This document shows positions 1 to 8,012 of a stretch of DNA of 64,000 nt, in pieces; within the stretch, counting starts at the first letter, position 1; each line of letters begins with the position of its first letter. The notes under the pieces are model-generated. The model ran no database searches and was not told the DNA's origin. It saw only the letters and a program-made list of their open reading frames with translations. This DNA comes from Collinsella aerofaciens (GTDB taxonomy: Bacteria; Actinomycetota; Coriobacteriia; Coriobacteriales; Coriobacteriaceae). Location of the stretch: positions 1 to 64,000 of the forward strand of contig NZ_JADMOP010000006.1 of assembly GCF_015558785.1 (NCBI RefSeq), written 5' to 3'. A program made the translations under genes and the position numbers.

Positions 1-63
1 GGCTACATGTCTCCGGTCGAGTTCAGGGAGGCGGGGCTGTCCCTCCCGGAATCGTCCAAATAG
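1..63 (+). CDS. IS3-family transposase, C-terminal end (partial)
   Basis: Frame 1 is open from the first base and ends at TAG 61-63, giving a 20-residue tail beginning GYMSPVEFREAG. The pattern YMSPVEF/R is the usual end of IS3/IS150-type OrfB integrases, just after the last catalytic Glu helix. Everything upstream lies outside the window, so integrity of the element cannot be judged. The identification rests on a short tail and is tentative. Confidence 0.55.
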   Translation, partial: GYMSPVEFREAGLSLPESSK

Positions 64-83
64 GTGTTGCCAATCCACAGTCA
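1..83 (+). mobile_element. Right end of an IS3-type insertion sequence
   Basis: The transposase stop codon is followed directly by GTGTTGCCAATCCACAGTCA (64-83). IS3 elements typically end in a terminal inverted repeat with a terminal CA-type end that lies at or just past the orfB stop. The partner repeat and target duplication are out of the window, so the exact boundary is a guess. Confidence 0.4.
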
Positions 84-302
84 CCCCGGAAGCGGTTCGA
101 TCCGAAGCCGTTGAGGCGAACCTCAGGTCCCTTTTTGCGAGCGCCCAGGGCGCCACACGCGTGCACAGACTGTCGGTTCGACGAAGAAGCCTCAGCCGTA
201 GCAACGGATTGCCCAGCGAGAGATCGCCGCGGGCGGATATTAAACTGCAAAGACGAGCGTCGGTAAGACACGCCGAGGTCGCCGCGGACGGGCTGATATA
301 GG
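84..302. other. Intergenic stretch with no gene seen
   Basis: No reading frame with a ribosome binding site or recognisable product lies between the IS end and the terminator at 307. An 82-codon minus-strand frame crosses the IS end and looks random in composition. Confidence 0.5.
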
Positions 303-306
303 GAGA

Positions 307-344
307 GGGCCTGACCCCATATCGTTGGGGCCAGGCCCGATTTT
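307..344 (+). terminator. Rho-independent terminator
   Basis: GGGCCTG (307-313) pairs with CAGGCCC (332-338), and the inner CCCC pairs with GGGG. The hairpin is followed by GATTTT. It would end transcripts entering from the left (IS side). Confidence 0.65.
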
Positions 345-445
345 GCCTCTTGACAATGTCCTGCTCATATTAAAAGGAACGTCCCCAAGTGCCAAGTGCC
401 CAATGACTACTCAACAACCACGGCAACACCGATGTTATGGCAGAG

Positions 446-685
446 TCAGCGAGCGGGTCGCATTTGAGACAAGGTGACATGAAACGAAAGGGCGCTGACC
501 TTCTGGTCGCGCCCTTGAAGTTGAACGTCAGATTGTCCAAATGCGGCCCGCGCAGCGTCGCCCGGTCCACCGTTCGGCAGAACGGCGGAACCTTCCTGGT
601 CATGCCGCCGAAGTTGAAAGGCAGATTGCCGCTCTGGCGGGTTTGCAGCGTCGACCGGTTACGGCGTTTGTAAAACGCCGTAACC
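446..685. repeat. Structured Collinsella-type repeat, copy A (two units)
   Basis: This 240-bp element abuts the queA stop codon and resembles 44141-44287. Unit 1 is closed by an 11-bp stem, 456-466 with 538-548, spanning 93 nt. It contains an inner hairpin AAGGGCGC/GCGCCCTT capped by GACC-TTCT-GGTC (488-516). A second, degenerate unit follows at a 93-nt offset: GAAGTTGAA and CAGATTG recur at 517 and 610, and GCAGCGTCG at 552 and 645. A 13-bp hairpin, 657-669 with 673-685, closes the element and overlaps the queA stop by one base. Read on the minus strand the units keep open 31-codon frames with similar residues (TLR..., NL...). It could be a structured RNA, a terminator array or a degenerate coding repeat. 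Confidence 0.7.
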
Positions 686-1896
686 TACTGAATGAGCATC
701 GCGTCGCCAAAGCTGAAGAAGCGATAACGCTCTTCGATGGCGGCGGCGTAGGCATCCATAATCTGGTCGCGGGTGGCAAGTGCGCTCACGAGCATCATGA
801 GCGTGGAGCGCGGCACGTGGAAGTTCGTGATCAGCGCGTCGACCACGTGATAGGTCGAGCCGGGCATAAGGTAGAGCTGCGTTGTCGCGTTCTCGCGCAC
901 CACGATGTCGCCGCGGCCGAGCGTGTCGGCCCCGTCCTCGCGGCCCTCAAAATAGCGCGCCGTCACAGCCGGATCGGACACCGGCGCGTCCGCGTCAAAC
1001 GCGCTCTCGAGCGAGCGCACTGCGGTAGTGCCGACGGCGATCACACGATGGCCCTCGGCCTTCGCCTTATGCACGGCGTCGACAACCTCCTGCGACACGT
1101 GGTAGCGCTCGGTGTGCATCACGTGCTGCGCGGGGTCGTCCTCCTCCACCAGACGGAAGGTATCGATACCCACCTCGAGCTCGACGGCGGCAAACTTGGC
1201 ACCCTTGGCCTCGATGGCAGCCATGAGCTCGGGAGTAAAATGCAGACCCGCCGTGGGAGCAGCGGCCGAGTGCTCCTCCTTCATGGCGTAGACGGTCTGG
1301 TACTTCTCGGGATCGCCCTCGTAATCGGTAATGTAGGGCGGCAGCGGCACGTGGCCGGCAGCATGGATGGCCTCGTCGAGCGTGCGCGGCTCGCCGGCGG
1401 CATTGCAACCGGCCGGCTCAAAGCGTACCAGGCGGCCGCCGCGGCTATCGGTGACAAAGTCGACAACCTCGGCCGTCAGCACCACGGGAGCCCCCTCGGG
1501 CGCATGGGCGCCACCGGCGCGATACTCAATATGAGCACCGGGCTTCAGGCGCTTGCCCGGCTTGACCAAGCACTCCCAAACATGGCCCAGCGGATCCACG
1601 TCCTCGCGGCGCTTGAGCAGCAGGGTCTCGACCACGCCGCCCGATCCCGTTTTACGACCGATCAGACGGGCCGGCATCACGCGCGTCTGATTGATGACGA
1701 GCACGTCGCCCGGCTCGATATAGTCGATGATGTCGCGGAAGATGCAGTGCTCAACGGTACCGCCGTGCTCCAGCGGCGTTCCCGCCTGGGAGCCCTTGCG
1801 ATCCACCACCAGCAGGCGGCAGGAGTCGCGCGGCTCGGCTGGAGCCTGGGCGATCAGTTCCTCAGGAAGGTTGTAGTCAAAATCATCGGTACGCAT
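685..1896 (-). CDS. queA: S-adenosylmethionine:tRNA ribosyltransferase-isomerase QueA
   Basis: QueA transfers and isomerises the ribosyl moiety of SAM onto preQ1 in tRNA (position 34 of GUN anticodons), giving epoxyqueuosine. The 403-residue product begins MRTDDFDYNLPEELIAQ and carries the family blocks DVLVINQTRVMPARL, APTAGLHFT, ELEVGIDTF, VGTTAVRSLES and TNFHVPRSTL near the C-terminus. It is somewhat longer than the roughly 340-360 residues usual for the family. The ATG at 1896 is chosen over a GTG 15 nt upstream because AGAGG lies at normal distance from it. queH, the next enzyme of the pathway, lies on the same strand at 8013, beyond the arginine block. A 13-bp perfect hairpin precedes the ribosome binding site. 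Confidence 0.95.
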   Translation of the reverse strand: MRTDDFDYNLPEELIAQAPAEPRDSCRLLVVDRKGSQAGTPLEHGGTVEHCIFRDIIDYIEPGDVLVINQTRVMPARLIGRKTGSGGVVETLLLKRREDVDPLGHVWECLVKPGKRLKPGAHIEYRAGGAHAPEGAPVVLTAEVVDFVTDSRGGRLVRFEPAGCNAAGEPRTLDEAIHAAGHVPLPPYITDYEGDPEKYQTVYAMKEEHSAAAPTAGLHFTPELMAAIEAKGAKFAAVELEVGIDTFRLVEEDDPAQHVMHTERYHVSQEVVDAVHKAKAEGHRVIAVGTTAVRSLESAFDADAPVSDPAVTARYFEGREDGADTLGRGDIVVRENATTQLYLMPGSTYHVVDALITNFHVPRSTLMMLVSALATRDQIMDAYAAAIEERYRFFSFGDAMLIQ

Positions 1897-1914
1897 CTTT
1901 GCCTCTTTCACAAA

Positions 1915-1945
1915 GCGCGTCAGTCGAAAAAATCGACTGACGCGC
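1915..1945 (-). promoter_or_regulatory. Perfect 13-bp hairpin in the queA leader
   Basis: GCGCGTCAGTCGA (1915-1927) pairs perfectly with TCGACTGACGCGC (1933-1945) around an A5 loop (T5 on the transcript). It lies just upstream of the queA ribosome binding site. It is not followed by a T-run in the queA direction, so it may be a leader structure, an mRNA-stabilising stem or part of a terminator behind arcB. Confidence 0.5.
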
Positions 1946-1975
1946 GCATCATTCTCCCCTGTATCCTATCAGCTT

Positions 1976-2024
1976 GTTGAGAGAAATATAGTATGGCAAA
2001 CAGATTTGCGACTGTTTTCTCAAC
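1976..2024 (-). terminator. Possible terminator/hairpin behind arcB
   Basis: GTTGAGAGAAA (1976-1986) can pair with TTTTCTCAAC (2015-2024), with an inner GCAAA/TTTGC stem between. It begins 6 bases after the arcB stop on the minus strand. There is no clean T-run, so termination is uncertain. Confidence 0.4.
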
Positions 2025-2030
2025 GCCCCG

Positions 2031-3041
2031 CTACTTAAGCGTTGCGTACATCACCGCCTTAATCGTATGCATGCGATTCTCCGCTTCTTGGAAAACACGA
2101 GATTTATCGGACTCAAAAACCTCGTCCGTGACTTCCATTTCGGTGACTCCAAACTTCTCAGCAATTTCGGCACCAACAGTAGTATTAGTATCGTGGAAGC
2201 TCGGAAGGCAGTGGAGGAAAATCGCCTCGGGCTTTGCCATAGACATCACCTCAGCGGTCACACGATACGGCGACATTAGCTTAATGCGGCTTTCCCACAG
2301 CTCTGCGGGCTGACCCATGCCAACCCAAACATCCGTGTAAATTACATCGGCATCACGAGCGCCTTCCTCAATATCCTCTGTAATGGTAATCGTCGATCCA
2401 TGCTCGGCCGCAATACGACTACATTCTGCAAGGAGTTCAGGGTCATAGGATGTAGCCCCCTCCGAATTTCCCCCGATTGGGCCGCAAGAACAGTAGTTAA
2501 TGCCGAGCTTAGCGCAAATGACCATGAGCGAATCGGCGACGTTTCCGGCCGCCTTACCAAAAAATGTAAGTTTCCTGTCCTTAATCTCTCCAAACTCTTC
2601 ACGCATGGTCAGAATATCGGCAAGCACTTGAGTCGGGTGAAATTCAGTAGTCAGCCCATTCCAAACGGGAACCCCAGCTTTTGCAGCAAGCTCCTCAACC
2701 TTCGTCTGCTCAAAGCCGCGGTATTCAATTCCGTCATACATGCGGCCAAGGACGCGAGCCGTGTCCTCAATCGACTCCTTTTTGCCCATCTGGGACGAGC
2801 CCGGATCCAAATAAGTTACACCCATGCCAAGGTCAAGTGCACCAACTTCGAAGGCGCAACGAGTACGCGTGGAAGTCTTCTCAAATAGCAAAACAATATT
2901 CTTACCTTCAAGGTATTTATGCGGAACACCGGCACGCTTCATGCTTTTGAAGTTAGCAGAAAGCTCAAGCAGATACTCAATCTCTTCCGTCGTGTAATCA
3001 AGCAGCTTCAGAAAACTGCGCCCAGCGATGTTAACACCCAT
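2031..3041 (-). CDS. arcB: Ornithine carbamoyltransferase (catabolic, arginine deiminase pathway)
   Basis: In the arginine deiminase pathway it phosphorolyses citrulline to ornithine and carbamoyl phosphate. The 336-residue protein has the carbamoyl-phosphate binding motif STRTR, the [10 protein letters not shown] block and the ornithine-side motif HCLPSFHD. The start [10 protein letters not shown] (3041) is preferred because AGGAG sits 8 nt before it; an in-frame ATG three codons upstream directly touches AGGAG. It is third in the minus-strand run arcD-like, arcA, arcB, 32 bases after arcA. The anabolic argF role cannot be excluded from sequence, but the operon argues for the catabolic one. 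No carbamate kinase follows; queA is next. Confidence 0.93.
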   Translation of the reverse strand: MGVNIAGRSFLKLLDYTTEEIEYLLELSANFKSMKRAGVPHKYLEGKNIVLLFEKTSTRTRCAFEVGALDLGMGVTYLDPGSSQMGKKESIEDTARVLGRMYDGIEYRGFEQTKVEELAAKAGVPVWNGLTTEFHPTQVLADILTMREEFGEIKDRKLTFFGKAAGNVADSLMVICAKLGINYCSCGPIGGNSEGATSYDPELLAECSRIAAEHGSTITITEDIEEGARDADVIYTDVWVGMGQPAELWESRIKLMSPYRVTAEVMSMAKPEAIFLHCLPSFHDTNTTVGAEIAEKFGVTEMEVTDEVFESDKSRVFQEAENRMHTIKAVMYATLK

Positions 3042-3073
3042 ATTCGCCATCTCCTATCACAGTGGATTTGCAA

Positions 3074-4318
3074 CTAAATATCTTCGCGCCAGAAGGGCAT
3101 GCTCATGCAGCGCGGGCCGCCACGACCGCGGGACAGCTCCTCGGAGGGAACGACCAAAAGTTCCAAACCGTTCTTGTAGAGCTCATCATTTGTGACAACA
3201 TTGCGCTCGTAAACACAGACTTTACCAGGAGCAACGGCAAGAGTGTTCGACCCGTCGTTCCACTGCTCGCGAGATGCCTCAACCATATCGCCGGCACCGC
3301 ACTCAATAAGCTGCACCTTCTCCACGCCAGTAGCCATTTCAAGAATATGTTCAAGCGTGTCATCAATCTCTTGAACAGCGACCATTCCCTCAGAGTCACC
3401 ACGAGTCAGACGATAAACACGAAGGGTCTCAAAAATACCGGGATAAACTGTGAACTTATCGAAATCCACCATGGTGCAAACGGTGTCAAGATGCATGTAA
3501 GCATAGCCGTTGGGGATTTTAATAGCGTAAACGGTATCGATCTCAGAATTCCCAGATCCCCAGAACAAATTCTTTGCAAGCTCCTCAATCGCAGCCGCCT
3601 CAGTTCGCTGGCTAATTCCAATAGCCAAGGTATGAGCGTTAATGTTAAGCACATCACCGCCCTCGATATGCCAGGGATTCTTATGGTCGTACCAAATCGG
3701 AGTCCCTACATAATCGGGATGGTATTTGAAAATCGCTTCATAGAAGGGCACTTCACGATCTCGCTGTTTCCAATACATATGGTGAAGCAGAACGCCTTTG
3801 CCCACGGAAGCAAGAGGATCGCGAGAGAAATACGAGCTCGGAAGAGGCTTCAACACCAAATCATCGGGCTTCGCATCCTCATTATCCATCATACTAAGCG
3901 TAGTCGAGACGCGAGGCAGCTCAAGGTCACGATAACGATACCCCCCCATAGCCTCAAGTACAAACTGATACGAATCTGAAATAGCGTCGAGCTTTTCACG
4001 AACAGCCTGCTCAAGCAGAGGATTGACAATCCCGCTCTCAGCCATAAATGTATCGGTAAACTCAGCGCGAGCCGAGGGGCATGCATCCAGCGCCTCAGCA
4101 ACGAGTTTCTCCATATAGAGAACCTCAACACCTTCGCTCCTCAGAAGATCCGCAAAGGCATCATGCTCCTTTTGAGCCACATCAAGATAGAAACAGTCGT
4201 GAATCCAGACATCCTCGAACTCTTCCGCCTTTACGTTCACAAGGTCACGACCGGGGCGGTGAAGCACAACTTTCTTGAGCTTACCAATCTCGCTGTGTAC
4301 ATTCAGTCCTTTAGACAT
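3074..4318 (-). CDS. arcA: Arginine deiminase
   Basis: Hydrolyses arginine to citrulline and ammonia in the cytoplasm, giving ATP downstream and raising pH. The 414-residue length matches the family. Visible guanidino-group hydrolase signatures are LHRPG near the N-terminus, FSRDP (substrate Asp), HIEGGD (Glu), MHLDTVCT (His/Asp pair) and the C-terminal catalytic Cys in GGPRCMSMPFWRED. GGAG lies at good distance from ATG 4318. It sits 28 bases after the arcD-like transporter and 32 bases before arcB, so the three are probably one transcript. A divergent second arginine deiminase lies at 6043. Confidence 0.96.
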   Translation of the reverse strand: MSKGLNVHSEIGKLKKVVLHRPGRDLVNVKAEEFEDVWIHDCFYLDVAQKEHDAFADLLRSEGVEVLYMEKLVAEALDACPSARAEFTDTFMAESGIVNPLLEQAVREKLDAISDSYQFVLEAMGGYRYRDLELPRVSTTLSMMDNEDAKPDDLVLKPLPSSYFSRDPLASVGKGVLLHHMYWKQRDREVPFYEAIFKYHPDYVGTPIWYDHKNPWHIEGGDVLNINAHTLAIGISQRTEAAAIEELAKNLFWGSGNSEIDTVYAIKIPNGYAYMHLDTVCTMVDFDKFTVYPGIFETLRVYRLTRGDSEGMVAVQEIDDTLEHILEMATGVEKVQLIECGAGDMVEASREQWNDGSNTLAVAPGKVCVYERNVVTNDELYKNGLELLVVPSEELSRGRGGPRCMSMPFWREDI

Positions 4319-4346
4319 TCCTGTTACTCCATTTCAGCCATGAAAC

Positions 4347-5789
4347 CTACAGGGCAATAAGTCCCGAGATTGCTACGAATACGATATTGATGAGCGACAC
4401 GACCAAGAAGAATTTCCAAACGGTCTTCCACCACTGGCCAAGCTTGATCTTACACACGCCCAAACCCGCTACAAGAATGGCGCTAGTAGGACAGATCAAA
4501 GACATCGTCGCGCTACCCATGGAGAGAGCCCACACGGCAGCCTCGGGATTAAGGCCCATGAGTTCGGTCAAAGGTCCAAAAATGGGAGCGGTCAGTGCTG
4601 CAAGGCCAGATGAGCTGGGAACCAGAATCGCCAGGAGGTTCTCAACCGCATAAAGAAGCGTAGTAAAGAGAACCGCCGGGATGCCGCCCAGACCAGTAGC
4701 GAGCGCATTGAGGATGGTATCAATGATCATGCCGTCAGAGGCAATGACAAGGATGCCACGCGCAAGTCCAACGACAATTGCCGAGAAAGCAAAGTCAGCG
4801 ATACCCGCAACAAATTCCTGAGCGATGACGTCCTGACTAAAGCCCGCAATAACACCAGCCAACAGGCCCATGGCCAAAAAGACCGCAGAAATCTCGTTCA
4901 TATACCAGCCCTGGGTCACAAGTCCCCAGATGATAAGGCACATACCAGCGATAAATACCGCAAGCACGCCTTTTTGACGACCCGTAAATTCCGCGTCAAG
5001 GGCAGATTCATCGGCAGCGAACTCGACTTTCTTGGCGATATCATCCTCAAATGTGATCGATGACTCAGGGTTCTTCTTTACCCTTCGTGCATAGAGGACA
5101 ACCCAAGTAATTGCAACGGCGGTCAAAACAACCCAGGCAATCATACGCAGCCACAGCTGGGGGTTGCCCTGAATACCAAGAATACCTTGCGCAATGAGAA
5201 CATTAAACGGATTAATCGTTGAGGCGATGTAACCCGTGCGCGCTCCAACGAACACGACCATGAACGCCGTCATCGAGTCGAAGCCCATAGCCATCATAAT
5301 TGGCATGAAGATCGCAAAGAACGGAAGAGTTTCTTCCGCCATGCCAAAGCTCGTTCCGCCCAATGCAAAGAGAACCATCGCAATAGGAATAATTAGAATG
5401 TCTTTGTTCTTAAAGCGGCGAACGACACGACCCATTCCGCTCGTGATAGCGCCCGTTTTAGTAATAACCTGAAACGAACCGCCCACAATCAAGATGAATG
5501 CAACGACCTCAATTGCCTCTTGTATACCGCGCGTTGGAGCCTGAAGAACATCGAAGACGCCTTGTCTGAGATCTACTTCATCCCCGGTTTCCTCGTCAAT
5601 ATATGTCTTTTCACTCTGCTCATACGTACCTGCGACAGCGACTTCACGACCGTTCACCTCCTGACGCTGATAGGACCCAGAGGGAACAATCCACGTGAGA
5701 ACAGCGAAGATGACCATAAGTGCAAAGATGATCGCATATACGTGCGGGACCTTGAACTGCTTGATGCCTTTCGAACTTTCCGCTGCCAT
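4347..5789 (-). CDS. YfcC/ArcD-type basic amino acid antiporter
   Basis: A 480-residue integral membrane protein of the YfcC/DcuC-like (ion transporter) superfamily, probably exchanging arginine for ornithine. The first membrane segment follows VPHVYAIIFALM. There is an extracytoplasmic loop around residues 40-80 and a conserved internal segment NPFNVLIAQGILG, with about ten to twelve hydrophobic segments in all. AAGGAGGAG lies just before ATG 5789. The arginine/ornithine role is inferred from the arcA and arcB genes directly downstream; the family as a whole includes transporters of other substrates. The promoter region is shared with the divergent arcA paralogue. Confidence 0.8.
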   Translation of the reverse strand: MAAESSKGIKQFKVPHVYAIIFALMVIFAVLTWIVPSGSYQRQEVNGREVAVAGTYEQSEKTYIDEETGDEVDLRQGVFDVLQAPTRGIQEAIEVVAFILIVGGSFQVITKTGAITSGMGRVVRRFKNKDILIIPIAMVLFALGGTSFGMAEETLPFFAIFMPIMMAMGFDSMTAFMVVFVGARTGYIASTINPFNVLIAQGILGIQGNPQLWLRMIAWVVLTAVAITWVVLYARRVKKNPESSITFEDDIAKKVEFAADESALDAEFTGRQKGVLAVFIAGMCLIIWGLVTQGWYMNEISAVFLAMGLLAGVIAGFSQDVIAQEFVAGIADFAFSAIVVGLARGILVIASDGMIIDTILNALATGLGGIPAVLFTTLLYAVENLLAILVPSSSGLAALTAPIFGPLTELMGLNPEAAVWALSMGSATMSLICPTSAILVAGLGVCKIKLGQWWKTVWKFFLVVSLINIVFVAISGLIAL

Positions 5790-5912
5790 TTCTCCTCCTT
5801 CATTCCTTTTCCCATCTATCCAGCTGGCACCATAAATGTATGAGGTTGCTCAGCGTTGGTCGGCCAACCATCGCCATCGTGTCGCTTTTCACCTATGAAC
5901 GGCAGCTAAAGT

Positions 5913-5959
5913 GACGTTATTAATCAATCTGATATTTAAAATTGATGTTATTTATCAAT
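5913..5959. promoter_or_regulatory. Candidate operator in the divergent arc promoter region
   Basis: Two 16-nt direct repeats, GACGTTATTAATCAAT (5913-5928) and GATGTTATTTATCAAT (5944-5959), differ at two positions and are 31 nt apart, about three helical turns. The second overlaps an inverted repeat AATTGAT/ATCAATT. It lies in the A+T-rich gap between arcD-like (minus) and the second arginine deiminase (plus). The natural candidate ligand is the XRE regulator encoded at 7296. A -10-like TATATA is near 6012. Confidence 0.55.
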
Positions 5960-6042
5960 TACATACGTCTTTTAACTTTTCCGCAACACAACAAGGAACC
6001 TGCCTTAGCCTTATATAAAAACCAGCAGGACAGGAGACAGAC

Positions 6043-7293
6043 ATGCAAGGCGTACACATAACAAATGAAATCGGTCATTTAAAAGCCGTACTTGTCCATC
6101 GACCTGGAGCTGAAACACAAAACTACCCTGATGCCGACTTCAGCCAAGTTTTCTCCCTGCGAAAATGGAGCGGTCGTTTTGACCTCGACAAAGCAATATA
6201 TGAGCACGATTCCATGGTTCAATTGCTTAAGAAGCATGGCGTAGAAACCATTGAAATTAGGGACCTTCTCGAAGACTCACTTGAAACTGAGCCCCAATCA
6301 CTTAAATATTTTATTGATGACTACCTCCGTTGCAGCGGAGCAACAGGCAGAGAGTTCCTCGAGACAATAACCCAGCTGTTTGAGAACGCTAAGAACACCC
6401 AGGAATTGGTGAATATAGTACTTAACGGCATTCGCTTTGGAGACACTGAGCTATGTTCAAACCAGTCGGAAACACTACGAGCGCTCGTGCACGAGCAATT
6501 TGACCCCGCCTCGCTCTTGGTCAATCCCCTCAACACGCTTTTTTTCACTCGTGATCCTGCTGTGGTAGTCGGAGACGGCATCATCCTAAATCATATGTAT
6601 TGGCCTGAGCGTGATCGTGAGGTCGCCTTATACCGGCAGATATTCACCCACCACAAGATCATGGGAGAAACCCCAGTATGTGATTTGAACAGGAGTAGTT
6701 ACCATATCGAAGGCGGAGACATTCTTGTTATCAGTGCTAAGACAATTTTAGTTGGAATCTCTGACCGAACTGAACCCGCCGCCGTCGAGTCACTTGCAAA
6801 AGAGCTCCTGACCTCAAATAAATTCCAGACCACCGAGCTAATTGCGATTCGAGTCCCCTCTGACGGGCTGCGTATCCACCTCGATACGTTCATAAGTAGA
6901 ATTGATCACGACGCGTTCCTCATCGATCGTGAGATATGCAATGCCGTTGATGCATACAGCATTCAACTAAAACGATCCGGAAAGGGCCTTACGATCACTC
7001 CTATCGATCGCACGATTCCGGAAATACTCTCTGCAGCCTGTTGCGAACCAATAAAAGTAATTGACTGCGGAGGCGGGAATCAAACCGCCTACGAAAGAGA
7101 GCGCCGGAACAACGCAACGTCTATCCTTGCGCTCTCGCCAGGAAAACTATGCGTATATGAAGAAAACGTTTGGACCAACGAAGCGCTTGAGAAAGCAGGA
7201 ATGGAATTATTCCCGTTATCCATTGACGAGCTCACCAAAGGCTATGGTGGCACAAACTGTCTATGCCTCCCCCTGTGGCGAGAGGATCTATAG
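6043..7293 (+). CDS. Second arginine deiminase (divergent paralogue)
   Basis: A 416-residue arginine deiminase homologue with all signature residues present: LVHRPG, FTRDP, HIEGGD, RIHLDTF and the C-terminal Cys in GGTNCLCLPLWREDL. It is clearly divergent from arcA at 3074, for example around residues 30-55 and in the C-terminal third. AGGAGACAG precedes ATG 6043. Base composition is visibly more A+T-rich than the housekeeping genes, suggesting transfer. It is transcribed away from the arcD-arcA-arcB genes, and the regulator gene begins three bases after its stop. It may be a differently regulated isozyme or act on another guanidino compound; catalytic residues suggest it is active. Confidence 0.85.
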   Translation: MQGVHITNEIGHLKAVLVHRPGAETQNYPDADFSQVFSLRKWSGRFDLDKAIYEHDSMVQLLKKHGVETIEIRDLLEDSLETEPQSLKYFIDDYLRCSGATGREFLETITQLFENAKNTQELVNIVLNGIRFGDTELCSNQSETLRALVHEQFDPASLLVNPLNTLFFTRDPAVVVGDGIILNHMYWPERDREVALYRQIFTHHKIMGETPVCDLNRSSYHIEGGDILVISAKTILVGISDRTEPAAVESLAKELLTSNKFQTTELIAIRVPSDGLRIHLDTFISRIDHDAFLIDREICNAVDAYSIQLKRSGKGLTITPIDRTIPEILSAACCEPIKVIDCGGGNQTAYERERRNNATSILALSPGKLCVYEENVWTNEALEKAGMELFPLSIDELTKGYGGTNCLCLPLWREDL

Positions 7294-7295
7294 CC

Positions 7296-7952
7296 ATGGG
7301 CTTCGGGGCAAATATTCGTAAACTCCGCACCATGGAGCATCTTGGTCAGGCGCAACTTGCAGAGATGTTGGGGGTATCTAAAGAGACCGTTTGTCGTTGG
7401 GAAAAAAGTCGGTATGCCCCCCGTGAGCGCCATATTGAAAAGTTACAAGCGCTCTTCGGTTGCACCCGCGATGAACTTGTTGGCGAGGAAAACGGTTTGG
7501 CCGTAAAGCTCGCAAATAAAAGAATCGTCACCGACGAAGACCCTGCTATCCACGAAATGGAGGGCGCATTTCCCGTCATCGATATCGAATCGCAAAAGCG
7601 CCGCATCACGCACAGCCAACAAAATGCTTGCGCGCCCGTAGACGTAGCCAAGCGTCACCCACATAGCGTTTTCGTTAAAATCAAAGGTGACGAAATGTCC
7701 CGCATTTACCCTCCCGGCAGCTTACTACTTGTCGATACCACCGCAAAGCCTTGGAACGGCTGTGCTGTATTGGCGCTCGCAGACGGTAAAACACCGGTAA
7801 TTAGGCGATTTGCAGAAGGAAACGACATGATTGTGCTGTCGTCCCATTCATATGCAACAGCAAGTCCGGATCTGATGTTTAACAAACGGAGGATTAGAAT
7901 CATAGGAGTCGTCGTTTGGTATCAAGCGAGCCACGATCACACGCTTAATTAA
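7296..7952 (+). CDS. XRE-family regulator with LexA/CI-like (S24-fold) C-domain
   Basis: A 218-residue predicted repressor. Residues 5-58 form a helix-turn-helix of the XRE type (GQAQLAEMLGVSKETVCRWE). Residues about 122-205 match the S24 peptidase fold of LexA and CI. The nucleophile Ser of the usual GDSM motif is Glu133 (GDEM), and the position normally holding the catalytic Lys reads VIRRF. Self-cleavage is therefore not expected and the domain probably serves dimerisation. ATG 7296 is chosen because AGAGG precedes it; an upstream in-frame ATG at 7263 would overlap the deiminase. It is likely co-transcribed with that deiminase and may control the arc genes. Confidence 0.8.
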   Translation: MGFGANIRKLRTMEHLGQAQLAEMLGVSKETVCRWEKSRYAPRERHIEKLQALFGCTRDELVGEENGLAVKLANKRIVTDEDPAIHEMEGAFPVIDIESQKRRITHSQQNACAPVDVAKRHPHSVFVKIKGDEMSRIYPPGSLLLVDTTAKPWNGCAVLALADGKTPVIRRFAEGNDMIVLSSHSYATASPDLMFNKRRIRIIGVVVWYQASHDHTLN

Positions 7953-8012
7953 ATCGACTTTCCCAAAAACGACCGTACCGCACAGACAGCTCAAGGCCCC
8001 AGCCCAAATGAA

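Noticed and set aside
23..271. 82-codon minus-strand frame at the left edge
   Set aside because: It crosses the transposase end and inverted repeat and has no ribosome binding site.
541..1980. 479-codon plus-strand frame
   Set aside because: Antisense to queA, which has clear motifs and a ribosome binding site.
5941..5960. FNR/CRP-like site TTGAT...ATCAA before the second arginine deiminase
   Set aside because: The spacer is 7 nt where FNR needs 4 and CRP-type sites need 6, so it is treated as an operator of unknown regulator.
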